Part shown: positions 43,125-52,414 of the stretch, piece by piece
How positions within the stretch are numbered: position 1 is the first letter of the stretch
How the letters are laid out: every line of letters starts with the position of its first letter
Assembly: GCA_964619055.1 (NCBI GenBank)
Contig: CAZUDB010000008.1
Span: 1 to 64,000 of the forward strand
Origin: CAYVUM01 sp964619055
GTDB taxonomy: Bacteria; Pseudomonadota; Alphaproteobacteria; Rhodospirillales; Defluviicoccaceae
DNA length: 64,000 nucleotides
Direction: 5' to 3'
Notes under the pieces: model-generated
The model's input: only the letters and a program-made list of their open reading frames with translations
Databases searched by the model: none
Told to the model about the DNA's origin: nothing
Position numbers and translations under genes: made by a program

Positions 43125-43747
43125 GGATCGGCCCGCTCGGTAAAAGCACCGATGCCGGCGATGCCGATGGCGCCGGAGTTGATCAGTCTCGGTGCTGTTG
43201 CCGCTGAAATGCCGCCTAAGGCGTAAACCGGGAGTGGGCTCGCCTGAACCATGGCGGCAAAGCGCAGCACGCCCAGCGGTGCGGCGGCCGGATGGCTTAC
43301 TGTCGCGAACACGGGAGCAAGCAGGACCGCATCCACACCCGAGGCCGCAGCCCGGGCAATGGCGGCCGGGGAGTGGGCAGCCGCCGTCACGATCCAATCC
43401 GAACGCCGGCGGGCTCCGTTCCAATGGGTTCGTGTTGGTAACATGCCCTCCGGCACATGCAGTCCTGCTGCGCCGACGGCAAGCGCCAGATGCTGGTCAC
43501 CGGCGAGAAGCAATGGAATCCGGCGCTGCCGGCACTCAGCGGCGAGGCGCTGCGCCAGCGGGGCGCGATCTGGGTGGTCATAATGGCGCAGGATGATGCC
43601 CGCGCCAGGCGGTAGGGTCCGCGCCGCCGCGATTGGATCGGGCACGCGCACGGCATCGGTCATCAGCAGCAGAGGCGGGAGGCGGGTGAACGCCTGGCTC
43701 CCCCTTTGAACCCTCATCCGGCGCGCGAGATCGACTAGCGTTGGCAT
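43109..43747 (-). CDS. Thiamine phosphate synthase-like (ThiE family) protein
   Basis: About 212 aa with the (beta/alpha)8 ThiE pattern: PLLLMTDAVRVPDPIAAART, GIILRHYDHPDR, IPLLLAGDQHLALAVGAAGL, then HVPEGMLP. The C-terminal half has AASGVDAVLLAPVFATVSHP and VYALGGISAATAPRLINSGA, the phosphate-binding end. ThiE joins the thiazole and pyrimidine phosphates of thiamine. The usual HVGQ-D segment is HVPEGMLP and PVFAT-T-K is PVFATVSHP, so this looks like a divergent paralogue rather than the main enzyme. No TPP riboswitch was seen. It is divergent from the yggS gene. Confidence 0.72.
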   Translation of the reverse strand: MPTLVDLARRMRVQRGSQAFTRLPPLLLMTDAVRVPDPIAAARTLPPGAGIILRHYDHPDRAPLAQRLAAECRQRRIPLLLAGDQHLALAVGAAGLHVPEGMLPTRTHWNGARRRSDWIVTAAAHSPAAIARAAASGVDAVLLAPVFATVSHPAAAPLGVLRFAAMVQASPLPVYALGGISAATAPRLINSGAIGIAGIGAFTERADPQSTV

Positions 43748-43800
43748 GGGACCAAACTTACTTTTGGACCACAATGCCCTTGTCCATCGGGAAGCCAGCC

Positions 43801-44478
43801 GTGTCTGACATTGCCGCCAATCTGGCCCAAGTTCGCGCCGACATGGCCGCCGCCGCGACCGCCGTTGAGCGGGACACGAGCGCGGTAACGCTGGTCGCGG
43901 TGAGCAAAACCCACGGCGCTGATCGGATCACGGCCGCTATCACCGCCGGACAGCGGGTGTTCGGCGAAAACCGGGTCCAGGAAGCCGAGGACAAATGGCC
44001 GGCGATCAAGCAGGCCCACGGCGACGTTCGCCTGCACCTGCTCGGCCCGCTCCAGCGCAACAAAGTCCGCAAGGCCGTTCGCTTGTTTGACGTGATCGAG
44101 AGCGTCGATCGCCCGAAGCTGGCCCGTGCGCTTGCGGACGTCATGGCCGAAGAGGGGGTCCGGCCGGATGTGCTGATCCAGGTCAACACCGGCGAGGAGG
44201 CGCAAAAGGCGGGTGTGATGCCCGATGAGGTTGAGGCCTTCGTCGCTCAGTGCAGGGATGATCTCGCCTTGCCGGTCAAGGGCCTGATGTGCGTTCCGCC
44301 CGTGGACGAGGAGCCGTCGTTGCATTTCTCGCTGTTGCGGGAGATGGCGCGGCGAACCGATCTGGCCGAACTGAGCATGGGCATGAGTGCCGATTACGTC
44401 ATTGCGATCCGCTGCGGTGCCACGCTGGTGCGGGTCGGAACGGCCATTTTTGGCGAGCGCCCCGCCCCCACGTTGTAA
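43801..44478 (+). CDS. YggS-type pyridoxal phosphate homeostasis protein
   Basis: About 225 aa from GTG at 43801, with GGGAAG at a suitable distance; an in-frame ATG at 43774 has a poorer site. The PLP Lys is in LVAVSKTHGADRI, followed by GENRVQEAEDKWPAIK and LHLLGPLQRNKVRKAV. The C-terminal AELSMGMSADYVIAIRCGAT and LVRVGTAIFGE complete the family pattern. YggS binds PLP without a known catalytic activity and affects amino acid and vitamin B6 balance. Protein length and spacing match the family. Confidence 0.93.
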   Translation: MSDIAANLAQVRADMAAAATAVERDTSAVTLVAVSKTHGADRITAAITAGQRVFGENRVQEAEDKWPAIKQAHGDVRLHLLGPLQRNKVRKAVRLFDVIESVDRPKLARALADVMAEEGVRPDVLIQVNTGEEAQKAGVMPDEVEAFVAQCRDDLALPVKGLMCVPPVDEEPSLHFSLLREMARRTDLAELSMGMSADYVIAIRCGATLVRVGTAIFGERPAPTL

Positions 44479-44510
44479 TCGGCCCCCCGATTGAACGGCA
44501 GCCACCGGCG

Positions 44511-44714
44511 CTAAAAGTCGATGCACCGACCCTTGCGCTCCCAGTCGCCGAAACGGGTCGGCTCCGGGCCACTCGGCCCTCCCTCCTCCGCAACCTCGCC
44601 CTCGGCCGGCACGGGGTCCACGGTGGGGTGCTCGGACGCTGGCTCTGATGGCGTGGCCGCCGGCGACGGTGGTTGCAACGGGCTCGGCGACGGTGGCGTT
44701 TTGGCATCGGTCAT
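44511..44714 (-). CDS. DUF1674 (succinate dehydrogenase assembly factor 4-like)
   Basis: 67 aa. A disordered Pro/Ser/Glu-rich N-terminus is followed by GGPSGPEPTRFGDWERKGRC and IDF, the invariant SDHAF4/DUF1674 signature. In mitochondria this factor binds the flavinylated SdhA subunit before complex assembly, and alphaproteobacterial homologues probably do likewise. It lies convergent to yggS and about 120 bases from the divergent htpX gene. Strong signature, so confidence is high despite the small size. Confidence 0.92.
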   Translation of the reverse strand: MTDAKTPPSPSPLQPPSPAATPSEPASEHPTVDPVPAEGEVAEEGGPSGPEPTRFGDWERKGRCIDF

Positions 44715-44832
44715 TCTGGATTTTTAACCTTTCCTGTCCTGCGATCATGCTGGCGGGCCGCGAGACGCCCCACTAAACTCTACTTCCGGCACGGGCTGAC
44801 GGTACCGGCCGCTCTCGCCAGAACTGCAGAGG

Positions 44833-45774
44833 ATGGCTCCCGTGTCCATCGCAAAAACCGGCTTGTTGCTCGCAGCTCTCACGGCCCTGTTCATGGTCGT
44901 GGGCTACCTGATCGGCGGTCAGCAGGGAATGATCATCGCGTTCGTGGTCGCGGCCGCAATGAACTTTTTCTCCTACTGGAATGCCGACAAGATCGTGTTG
45001 CGCATGTACAAGGCGCAGCCGGTGGACGCGCGCTCCCAGCCACAGTTTTACGGCCTGGTCGAGCAAATGGCCCACCGCGCCGATCTGCCCATGCCCAAAG
45101 TCTACGTGATCGACGACCCGCAGCCGAACGCCTTCGCCACGGGCCGCAATCCGGACAACGCCGCCGTAGCCGCCACCACGGGATTGCTGAACACGCTCAG
45201 CTATGAGGAGGTGGCGGGCGTTATGGCCCATGAGCTGGCCCATGTGCGCAACCGAGACACGCTGGTCATGACCGTGACGGCCACGATCGCCGGCGCCATC
45301 GGCATGTTGGCTCAATTCCTGCAATTCCAGATGTTGTTTGGCGGCGGTGATCGGAACAACCCGCTGGGCATTATCGGCGTTATCGCCGCCATCATCCTCG
45401 CCCCCTTGGCCGCCATGCTGGTGCAGATGGCGATCAGCCGAACCCGCGAGTATGGCGCCGATGCCATGGGCGCCCAAATCTGCGGTCAACCGCTGTGGCT
45501 CGCTTCAGCCCTGCAGAAGCTGGAGCGTGGAGCGGCCCGCATCGACAACGACGCGGCTGAGCGCAATCCTGCGACGGCACACATGTTCATCGTCAATCCG
45601 TTGCACGCCCGCTCCCTCGACAAACTGTTCTCCACCCATCCCAGCACGGCCGACCGGGTGCGGCGTCTCCAGGCTATGGCCGGACCCGGGGCTTCTGGCA
45701 TCGCTCCCGCTTCCAGCCGCGAAAGCGGACCGTGGGACTCGGCCGCCGATCAGCAGCGGGGACCGTGGGGGTGA
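44833..45774 (+). CDS. htpX: Zinc metalloprotease HtpX
   Basis: 313 aa. N-terminal helices (GLLLAALTALFMVVGYLIGG and GMIIAFVVAAAMNFFSYWN), then the HEXXH motif as VMAHELAHVRNRDTLVM near residue 135, further helices, and REYGADAMGA giving the third zinc ligand Glu. HtpX is an inner-membrane M48 protease that degrades misfolded membrane proteins with FtsH. The start at 44833 follows AGAGG-type sequence. The C-terminal tail (GPWDSAADQQRGPWG) is Gly/Trp-rich. Its stop is followed 22 bases later by rsmB. Confidence 0.95.
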   Translation: MAPVSIAKTGLLLAALTALFMVVGYLIGGQQGMIIAFVVAAAMNFFSYWNADKIVLRMYKAQPVDARSQPQFYGLVEQMAHRADLPMPKVYVIDDPQPNAFATGRNPDNAAVAATTGLLNTLSYEEVAGVMAHELAHVRNRDTLVMTVTATIAGAIGMLAQFLQFQMLFGGGDRNNPLGIIGVIAAIILAPLAAMLVQMAISRTREYGADAMGAQICGQPLWLASALQKLERGAARIDNDAAERNPATAHMFIVNPLHARSLDKLFSTHPSTADRVRRLQAMAGPGASGIAPASSRESGPWDSAADQQRGPWG

Positions 45775-45796
45775 GGCCCCGCCCCACGACCGTCGG

Positions 45797-47176
45797 GTGA
45801 CGGCACGCGCGCAACGCCAGGGCCAGAGAACGCAGGGCCAGAAAGCGCAACGTCAGCGCCCGACGGAGCCACCCCCCGGCCTTACACTACGGGCGGCCGC
45901 CTTGACGCTGGTGACGGCCGTGCTGCGCCGGCGGCATGCCCTGGACGACGCCTTCGATGACGCCGCTCGGGGTTTGGAGCCGAGGGACCGGGCCTTCGTG
46001 TACCGCCTGGTCGTCACCACCCTGCGCCGTTTGGGCCAGCTCGACGCTCTGCTCAGCGCATGCCTGTCGTCACCATTGCCGGCCCGCGCCAACGTAACGC
46101 AGGACATCCTGCGCCTCGGCGCGTGCCAGCTTGCGTTTTTGGGAACCCCTGGTCACGCGGCGGTGGACACCGCCGTCGCCCTGGCCCGTCAGCGCCGTCA
46201 GGGGCCCTATCTCGGCCTGATCAACGCCGTGCTGCGCCGCGTCGGCCGCGAGGCGGCGGGGTTGGTGGCTAACCAGGATGCAGCTCTGGTCAACACGCCG
46301 CCATGGCTTGCCGCCTCGTGGCAGGCCGCTTATGGCGATGACCAAGCCCGCGCGATTGCCGCCGCCCATCTGACCGAGCCGCCGCTGGACCTGACGCTTA
46401 AGAATGATGATCCTGAATTGGCCGGACGCCTCAGTGCCCGCCTCGGTGCGGAGCTGTTGCCGACAGGCAGCCTCCGGCTTGTCGGCGCCGGTGCCGTACC
46501 AGATCTGCCCGGTTTTGCCGGTGGTGATTGGTGGGTCCAGGACGCGGCCGCTGCCCTGCCAGCACGCTTGCTGGGCGATGTCCGCGGCCTCACGGTGGCG
46601 GACTTGTGTGCGGCGCCCGGCGGCAAAACCGCCCAACTGGCCGCCGCCGGCGCCAGTGTCATCGCCGTCGATCGGGACGAGACGCGGCTCTCCCGTCTGA
46701 ACGACAATCTGGCACGCCTTCGATTGGGCGCCGAGACCGTTGTTGCCGATGTCCTCACCTGGCGTCCGGACCGGGTGGTGGATGCGGTCCTGCTTGACGC
46801 GCCCTGCTCGGCGACGGGGACAATCCGCCGCCACCCCGATGTGGCTTGGTTGAAACGGCCAGAGGATGTTGCAGCTCTGGTATCGCAACAGGAACGGCTG
46901 TTGGAGGCAGCCGTTGCGTGTGTGCGTCCCGGTGGCCTTGTGGTCTACGCCGCCTGCTCCCTTCAGCCGGAAGAGGGACCCGCACACCTGGTTCGGATCC
47001 GCGAAACTGGCCGGGTGGGATCGGTACGGGTTGCTCCCATCGCCCTTTCCGATGCCGATGGACCGTTACTGTCGGCCTTTTCGGACGACGACGGAGCGCT
47101 CCGCACCCTGCCGTGCCACTGGCCGGATCAGGGCGGCCTGGACGGCTTCTATGCCTTTCGGTTGCGGGTGCTGTAG
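45797..47176 (+). CDS. rsmB: 16S rRNA (cytosine967-C5)-methyltransferase RsmB (Sun family)
   Basis: About 459 aa from a GTG at 45797, where the start is uncertain. An N-terminal NusB-like domain (GLEPRDRAFVYRLVVTTLRR, LINAVLRRVGREA) precedes the methyltransferase: LCAAPGGKTAQLAAAG (SAM loop), LLDAPCSATGTIRRHPDVAW with the catalytic PC motif, and VVYAACSLQPEEG with the second catalytic Cys. It methylates C967 of 16S rRNA. The first ~30 residues are polar and Gln-rich. In alphaproteobacteria rsmB, heparinase and purH are often neighbours, as partly seen here. Confidence 0.93.
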   Translation: MTARAQRQGQRTQGQKAQRQRPTEPPPGLTLRAAALTLVTAVLRRRHALDDAFDDAARGLEPRDRAFVYRLVVTTLRRLGQLDALLSACLSSPLPARANVTQDILRLGACQLAFLGTPGHAAVDTAVALARQRRQGPYLGLINAVLRRVGREAAGLVANQDAALVNTPPWLAASWQAAYGDDQARAIAAAHLTEPPLDLTLKNDDPELAGRLSARLGAELLPTGSLRLVGAGAVPDLPGFAGGDWWVQDAAAALPARLLGDVRGLTVADLCAAPGGKTAQLAAAGASVIAVDRDETRLSRLNDNLARLRLGAETVVADVLTWRPDRVVDAVLLDAPCSATGTIRRHPDVAWLKRPEDVAALVSQQERLLEAAVACVRPGGLVVYAACSLQPEEGPAHLVRIRETGRVGSVRVAPIALSDADGPLLSAFSDDDGALRTLPCHWPDQGGLDGFYAFRLRVL

Positions 47177-47475
47177 GTCCGGGTTTGGGTCGCCTTGCAG
47201 GTCAGGGTGCGACCTGCTACCAAATCATCTTGCAAGCTCACGAAGCTTGACTTGCGTCCGGCATGCCCTTGCCGCGCTCTCTGACGTTTTTGGTTTCTCC
47301 AACGGTCGCCCCGCTGATGCCTTCGGCCCCGACACCTGCGAGCGCTCCTGGTTCCCACGTAGGAGCCCGTGAGACCGGTCGACAGCCGCCTGCGGGCTTG
47401 GAAGAGGCCCCGTCCCGTGCGACGGCAAGGCGTCCATCCGACCCGCCAATCCGATCGCCATCGACGGGATTCGGT

Positions 47476-49074
47476 ATGAGCAACGGCGGCAAAGGCTGGC
47501 TCTATCGCTCGCCGTTCTGGCGCTGGCGGCTCCGCGGCGCGACACCTGCGGCGATCCAGGTCGAGGTTCCCTACGCCTGGCCCGCCAATCGGATTGCGGC
47601 CGAGGCGCTTCTGGACGGATCGTTTCTCCATGGCGGTCAACGTTTTCCCATAAAGCACGCGCCATGGGCCGCGGTCGCTTCCTATCCGGACGCCGCGGCG
47701 GCGTTGCACAGCTTTAGGTGGTTGGTTGATTTGCGCGCCCATGGCGCCCGCGCCGGCCAATTGATGGCGCGGGCCCTGATCGACGATTGGATCGCAAGCC
47801 ATGGACGCTGGAGCTGGCCGGCCTGGCGGGACGTGGTGCTGGCGCGTCGGCTCAACGCCTGGCTTGGCGCGGCGGATTTTGTGCTGGCCGATGCAGACGA
47901 TAGCTTTCAACCTCGGTTCTTGCGCTCTGCGGCCTTTCAAGCCCGCCATCTGGCCCACTTGGCGGCGAGCGAATATCCCACGGTCGAAGCGCTGACTATC
48001 GCCAAGGCGCGCTTGTATGCGGCCTTTTGCCTGAACGTGGGGTCATGCGAGCGGACATTGGCTGCCGTCGTGGCGCAGGTGGAGCGCCAAGTGCTGGCCG
48101 ACGGCGGCCATGTCCAGCGCTCCCCCGCCCTGTTGTTGGCGGCACTGCGGGACGTCATCGACGTATGCACGGTCCTTGCCGCCGTCGAACAGACCGTTCC
48201 CGAGGCTCTCAACCAAGCCCAAGCTCGAATGGCACAGGCCTTGCGGGCGTGCCGGATGGGCGACGGTCATCTGGCCAACTTCAATGGCGGGCAGGCCTGG
48301 GGCGTTCCGGTCATCGATGCCGCTATGGCCCGCACCGCTGGCAGCGCACCAATCCCGGATCGCCTTCCCGACAGCGGATTTCATCGACTGGCCGCGGGTC
48401 CCGTGGTGGTGATCGTCGACACCGGCATGCCCCCGCCCCCGGGCCTCGACGGCCACGCTCACGCCGGCCTTGGCGCGTTCGAAATGAGTGTTGGCTCCGA
48501 TGCCGTGGTCGTCAACGCGGGCAGCCTCACGGGCGAAGATGTCCGCGCCGCGTGCGCGCTCCGGCGCACCGACGCTCACTCCACCCTGGTTGTGAACGCC
48601 AGCGACGTCTGGCCGATCCGTGCCGACGGCACTATCGGCGATCGGCCCCGACATATCGCGGTGGATCGCCAGGTCGAGGACGGTGCCGCGCGGCTCGAAC
48701 TCAGCCATGACGCTTGGCAGCGGCGTTTCAATGTCATCCATCGCCGCCGCCTCCGGCTGTCCGCGGAAGGTGACGAATTCGGAGGTGAGGATGGATTATC
48801 AGGCCCTGGCAGTGCGGCGTTCCGCGTCCATTTCCGCTTGCATCCGGACGTGCGGGCGACGGTGCTGCCTGACCGTCACTCCGCGCGGCTACGCACCCGC
48901 AACGGCGCCGGCCTTCTGTTTCAGGCCTCGGGTGGGACGCTGTCCGTGGAGGATGGGGTTTTCGCCGGTGAATCCGGTCGGCCCCGTCGCACGAGCCAAC
49001 TGGTCATCGATGGCAGCGTCAATGGCAATGGCACGACCGTGAAATGGGCGTTCCGGCAGGAAGGCCGGCGGTGA
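47476..49074 (+). CDS. Heparinase II/III family protein
   Basis: About 532 aa from the ATG at 47476, chosen because the conserved domain begins a few residues later (YRSPFWRWRLRGATPAAIQV). An in-frame ATG at 47263 would add about 71 Pro/Ser/Ala-rich residues with no family similarity and no ribosome site. The alpha/alpha part has ASEYPTVEALTIAKARLYAA and GDGHLANFNGGQAWG, and the C-terminal beta-sandwich has GHAHAGLGAFEMSVGSDAVV. Family members cleave acidic polysaccharides, but this cytoplasmic-looking group near purH has no proven substrate. GTGA overlap links it to the methyltransferase gene. Confidence 0.83.
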   Translation: MSNGGKGWLYRSPFWRWRLRGATPAAIQVEVPYAWPANRIAAEALLDGSFLHGGQRFPIKHAPWAAVASYPDAAAALHSFRWLVDLRAHGARAGQLMARALIDDWIASHGRWSWPAWRDVVLARRLNAWLGAADFVLADADDSFQPRFLRSAAFQARHLAHLAASEYPTVEALTIAKARLYAAFCLNVGSCERTLAAVVAQVERQVLADGGHVQRSPALLLAALRDVIDVCTVLAAVEQTVPEALNQAQARMAQALRACRMGDGHLANFNGGQAWGVPVIDAAMARTAGSAPIPDRLPDSGFHRLAAGPVVVIVDTGMPPPPGLDGHAHAGLGAFEMSVGSDAVVVNAGSLTGEDVRAACALRRTDAHSTLVVNASDVWPIRADGTIGDRPRHIAVDRQVEDGAARLELSHDAWQRRFNVIHRRRLRLSAEGDEFGGEDGLSGPGSAAFRVHFRLHPDVRATVLPDRHSARLRTRNGAGLLFQASGGTLSVEDGVFAGESGRPRRTSQLVIDGSVNGNGTTVKWAFRQEGRR

Positions 49075-50354
49075 CTGGCCCCTTCCACCGGCGTACGACC
49101 TGCCGGCTCTGCGACAGCGGTGACCTGGATCTTGTGCTGTCGCTGCCGCCGACGCCCCCGGAAACGGCCTATGGGAATGGCAAGTCGCTTGAGGCGACAG
49201 GTGGTCGCGACGACCACCATGCCCTCGACCTTGTCCTCTGCGCGGCCTGTGGGCATGTGCAACTCGCCGACGTGGTCGATCCGTTTCAGGTGTTTCAGCG
49301 CGGCCGCTCGCCGACGGCCTCATTTCCCACCCTGGTCCGCCAGGCCCACGGCCTTGCTCACGATATCCTGGCGACACGGCCGCCGGGAACCAAGGAACTG
49401 GTGGTTGCCATCGGCTCCAACGACGGCACGATCTTGGCACCGTTCGAAGCGGCGGGTTGTCGCGTTCACGGCGTCGAGCCCGCCGTGGATTTGGCACGGA
49501 TTGCCATCGAGCGCGGCATCGAGACCTTTCCCGGGTTCTTCAAGCCGGGTATCGCCCGTCGTTTGGAGGATGAGCACGGTCGCGCCAACGTGATCATGGC
49601 CCGGTCCGTCCTTGCCTACGAGGACGATCTGGCGGCAGTGTTGGAGGGGATCACCACCCTGCTCGCCAAGGACGGCGTGTTCGTGTTCGAAGTTCCGGCC
49701 CTGGCCGACATCGTCGTCAATGGCCTGTTCGACGGCATTCGACATGAGGTGTTGAGTTACCACACGGTCGCGCCGTTGCGCCGCTTACTGCTGAGCCATG
49801 ATCTGGATCTGTTCGCGGTCGAAGACCGGCGCGATCTGGGCGGCGTGATGCGCGGCTGGTGCCAGCGCCTCGGTGCCGGGCGTCGGGCGCGAGACAGCGT
49901 GGCCGCCGCCATCGCGCGCGAGTCCGCCCACGGTCTCGATCACGCGGCAACGCTTCGCAACATCGCCGACCATGTGGTTGCCACCCGCAACCGGATGGCG
50001 AGCTTGCTCTCCCCGATCCTTGACCGGGGGGGCACCGTTGCCGGCTACGGCGCCACGGGCCGGGCCGTCACGCTGTGCCACGCCATCGGGCTGGACGATG
50101 ACACGCTCCAATTCGTGGTCGACGACAACGACTGGAAACACGGCCTGACCACGCCCGGCAGCCATCGGCCCATTGTCCCGGCGACGGAAATTGCAGCGCG
50201 TCGGCCATCGGCCGTCGTTATCCTCGCCTGGCCCTTTGCGGACGAAATTATCGCCCGCCACGCGGACTACGGCGCCGGTGGCGGTCAGTTTATCGTGCCG
50301 TTGCCGCACCCTCACATCGCTGCTGCGGCCGAGCGGCCGACGCCCAGCGGGTGA
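49071..50354 (+). CDS. Sugar C-methyltransferase-type SAM-dependent methyltransferase
   Basis: 427 aa starting at a GTG that overlaps the heparinase stop. The N-terminal zinc-binding segment is CRLCDSGDLDLVLSLPPTP with a second pair in CAACGHVQLADVVDP. The SAM domain has VVAIGSNDGTILAPFEAAGC and VHGVEPAVDLARIA, and the C-terminal part (TVAGYGATGRAVTLCHAIGL) is the extra domain of NovU/TylCIII-like C-methyltransferases. These add a methyl carbon to a keto-deoxysugar nucleotide. Together with the next three genes it forms a surface sugar cassette. The specific sugar is unknown. Confidence 0.87.
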   Translation: MTGPFHRRTTCRLCDSGDLDLVLSLPPTPPETAYGNGKSLEATGGRDDHHALDLVLCAACGHVQLADVVDPFQVFQRGRSPTASFPTLVRQAHGLAHDILATRPPGTKELVVAIGSNDGTILAPFEAAGCRVHGVEPAVDLARIAIERGIETFPGFFKPGIARRLEDEHGRANVIMARSVLAYEDDLAAVLEGITTLLAKDGVFVFEVPALADIVVNGLFDGIRHEVLSYHTVAPLRRLLLSHDLDLFAVEDRRDLGGVMRGWCQRLGAGRRARDSVAAAIARESAHGLDHAATLRNIADHVVATRNRMASLLSPILDRGGTVAGYGATGRAVTLCHAIGLDDDTLQFVVDDNDWKHGLTTPGSHRPIVPATEIAARRPSAVVILAWPFADEIIARHADYGAGGGQFIVPLPHPHIAAAAERPTPSG

Positions 50355-51373
50355 CAGGCGGACCGACCCTTCCGATGCTGGCTGCCGTTGCGCTGGCCGT
50401 GTTTGCGGCGAGCGCGGTGGCGGTTCGGTTGGCGCTGGCCTGGCTTCGCGCCCACCAGGTTCTCGATCATCCCAATCAGCGCTCCAGCCACAGCCGGCCG
50501 ACCCCGCGCGGTGGCGGCTTGGGCCTGATTCCCGTCCTGCTGCTGACCTGGACCATTTTGGGCGTGGCACCGGCCGTCGTCATCGTCGCGGCGGTCGGGC
50601 TCGCCGCCGTCTCCTGGTGGGATGATCGGACCGGTCTGTCCGTATTGCCGCGCCTGGGAGCCCAAATCGCTGCTGTGGGGTTGGCGGTAACGTTGGCACC
50701 ACTGCCCGGACCCGTGTTCGGCGACTTGGTCCCTCTGTGGTTGGACCGCCTTTTGGTTGCCGGGCTGTGGCTTTGGTTCATCAACCTGTTCAACTTCATG
50801 GACGGTATTGACGGGATGGCCGGCAGCGAGACGCTGACCATCGGGCTCGGCGTCGCTGCCGTTGCCATCGCGGGCGGAACAACGGGCGTGACCTATTTCG
50901 CCGCCGGCAGCGGCCTGGCCTTCGCGGGCATGGCGGCAGCAGCAGCGGCGGCCGGGTTCCTGATCTGGAACTGGCACCCGGCGCGGGTGTTTCTGGGCGA
51001 CGTGGGCAGCGTTCCGCTGGGGTTCCTCTTGGGCTGGCTTTTGTTCACCCTGGCCGCGTCAGGCGCCGGTGTGGCGGCACTGATTTTGCCCCTCTACTTC
51101 CTGGCCGATGCCACGATCACTCTCGTGCGCCGCTCTGCCCGTGGCGAGAGGCCGTGGCAGGCTCATCGCGAGCACGCTTATCAGCGCGCCGTGCAACGGG
51201 GCTGGCGCCATGACCGGGTGGTGTTCGCAGTTCTCCTGGCGAACGCGGCACTGATTGCAACGGCGATCGTCGCGATCGCGTGGCCGGTGGCCGCTTTGGC
51301 CACGGCTTGCCTGGTCGTGGCGGCCTTGCTACTGCTGCTTCGAGGTGGCCTGGGTACCTCACCTTTCGTGTGA
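50351..51373 (+). CDS. Undecaprenyl-phosphate sugar-1-phosphate transferase, WecA/WbpL type
   Basis: 340 aa, about 9-11 membrane helices. The cytoplasmic loops carry SSHSRPTPRGGGLGLIPV, LFNFMDGIDGMAGSETL with the catalytic Asp motif, and WHPARVFLGDVGSVPLGFLL, all signatures of the polyprenyl-phosphate N-acetylhexosamine-1-phosphate transferase family. It starts O-antigen or capsule subunits by placing an N-acetyl sugar phosphate on undecaprenyl phosphate. The GTG start overlaps the upstream gene by 4 bases. Its placement beside a WbpV-like and a WbpM-like gene supports FucNAc or QuiNAc as the first sugar. Confidence 0.92.
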   Translation: MTGGPTLPMLAAVALAVFAASAVAVRLALAWLRAHQVLDHPNQRSSHSRPTPRGGGLGLIPVLLLTWTILGVAPAVVIVAAVGLAAVSWWDDRTGLSVLPRLGAQIAAVGLAVTLAPLPGPVFGDLVPLWLDRLLVAGLWLWFINLFNFMDGIDGMAGSETLTIGLGVAAVAIAGGTTGVTYFAAGSGLAFAGMAAAAAAAGFLIWNWHPARVFLGDVGSVPLGFLLGWLLFTLAASGAGVAALILPLYFLADATITLVRRSARGERPWQAHREHAYQRAVQRGWRHDRVVFAVLLANAALIATAIVAIAWPVAALATACLVVAALLLLLRGGLGTSPFV

Positions 51374-51436
51374 ACACCCTGTTACGCTGCCATCGGCAGA
51401 CAAACGAATACCGGTGGCGTCGCCACCACGGGAGGC

Positions 51437-52414
51437 ATGTCGGCCGTGGCGCGCATACTCATCACCGGGGGCACCGGATTCATCGGACGCCACCTTTGCC
51501 AAACGCTCGTTGTCGCTGGGCATGAGGCCATTGTCGCCGTCCGCTCAATCGGCAGCATCCCGGAAAGCTTGGATGTCGAGGCTCGCCGCGTCCCCGGTCT
51601 GGATCCCGATACGGATTGGACCGAAGCGCTCCGTGATGTGGAGGTCGTGATCCACGTCGCCGCCCATACGGATTCTGAGCCTGGCGGCGAAGGGTCTAGC
51701 GGTGAAGGCGGGCAGCACCAACGCATCAACGTGGACGGCACGATCCGGCTGGCCCGGGATTGCGCGCGGGCACAGGTGCGCCGGCTGATCCTGATGTCCA
51801 CAGCCAAGGTGCACGGTGAGGTGACGGTTGCGCCGCTCACCGAGAACTCGCCGGCCGCCCCGGTCGGAGCCTACGCGGGTTCGAAATGGGCGGCGGAACA
51901 GGCGATGGCTGCTTCCGAACTCGGCAATGTCGAGATAGTGATCGTGCGCCCGCCACCGGTTTATGGTCCCGGCATGCGGTCCGGCAACCTGATGGCGCTG
52001 ATGAGCCTGGCCTTGCGCACGCCGGTCCTGCCGCTGGGGGGTGTCAAGGCACCGCGAAGCCTGTTGGCGGTGGCAAATCTGGCGGACGCCCTTCGCGTGA
52101 TGGTCGACCATCCGAACGCCGCCGGGCGCACCTACCTCATCAATGACGGGGAGGATACCTCCGTCGCCGAACTGCTGCGCATGGTGGCCGCCGCCGGAGG
52201 CCGCCGACTGCGATTGCTGCCGTTTCCCGAGTCATGGCTCCGCACCGCAGCTTCGATTGTCGGCCGGCGCGACACGGTTCAGCGCCTGTGTGCGCCGTTT
52301 CAGGTCGACAGCACCCGCCTGCGGACCGAACTGGGCTGGATCCCGCCCTCGACGGTGGTACAAGGCATGAACGAAACCGGCGCTTGGCTCGCCGGGGAGG
52401 ACTTGCGCGCGTGA
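51437..52414 (+). CDS. NAD-dependent epimerase/dehydratase family sugar nucleotide reductase (WbpV-like)
   Basis: 325 aa extended short-chain dehydrogenase. The nucleotide loop ILITGGTGFIGRHLCQTL lies near the N-terminus, VVIHVAAHTDSEPG follows, the catalytic Ser/Thr is in LMSTAKVHGE, and the Tyr-Lys pair is in YAGSKWAAEQ. The C-terminal half has VIVRPPPVYGPGMRSGNLM and LPLGGVKAPRSLLAVANLAD, resembling WbpV-type 4-keto reductases and UDP-sugar epimerases. The substrate is probably a UDP-4-keto-6-deoxy-N-acetyl sugar made by the next gene's product. The GTG of that gene overlaps its stop codon. Confidence 0.85.
   Translation: MSAVARILITGGTGFIGRHLCQTLVVAGHEAIVAVRSIGSIPESLDVEARRVPGLDPDTDWTEALRDVEVVIHVAAHTDSEPGGEGSSGEGGQHQRINVDGTIRLARDCARAQVRRLILMSTAKVHGEVTVAPLTENSPAAPVGAYAGSKWAAEQAMAASELGNVEIVIVRPPPVYGPGMRSGNLMALMSLALRTPVLPLGGVKAPRSLLAVANLADALRVMVDHPNAAGRTYLINDGEDTSVAELLRMVAAAGGRRLRLLPFPESWLRTAASIVGRRDTVQRLCAPFQVDSTRLRTELGWIPPSTVVQGMNETGAWLAGEDLRA

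Noticed and set aside
42048..43424. 458-codon minus-strand frame over the TPR-sulfotransferase gene
   Set aside because: It lies opposite a clear sulfotransferase and crosses into the ThiE-like gene in another frame; no family pattern.
47263..47475. Upstream in-frame extension of the heparinase gene from an ATG at 47263
   Set aside because: About 71 low-complexity residues with no family similarity and no ribosome site; the ATG at 47476 fits the domain start better.
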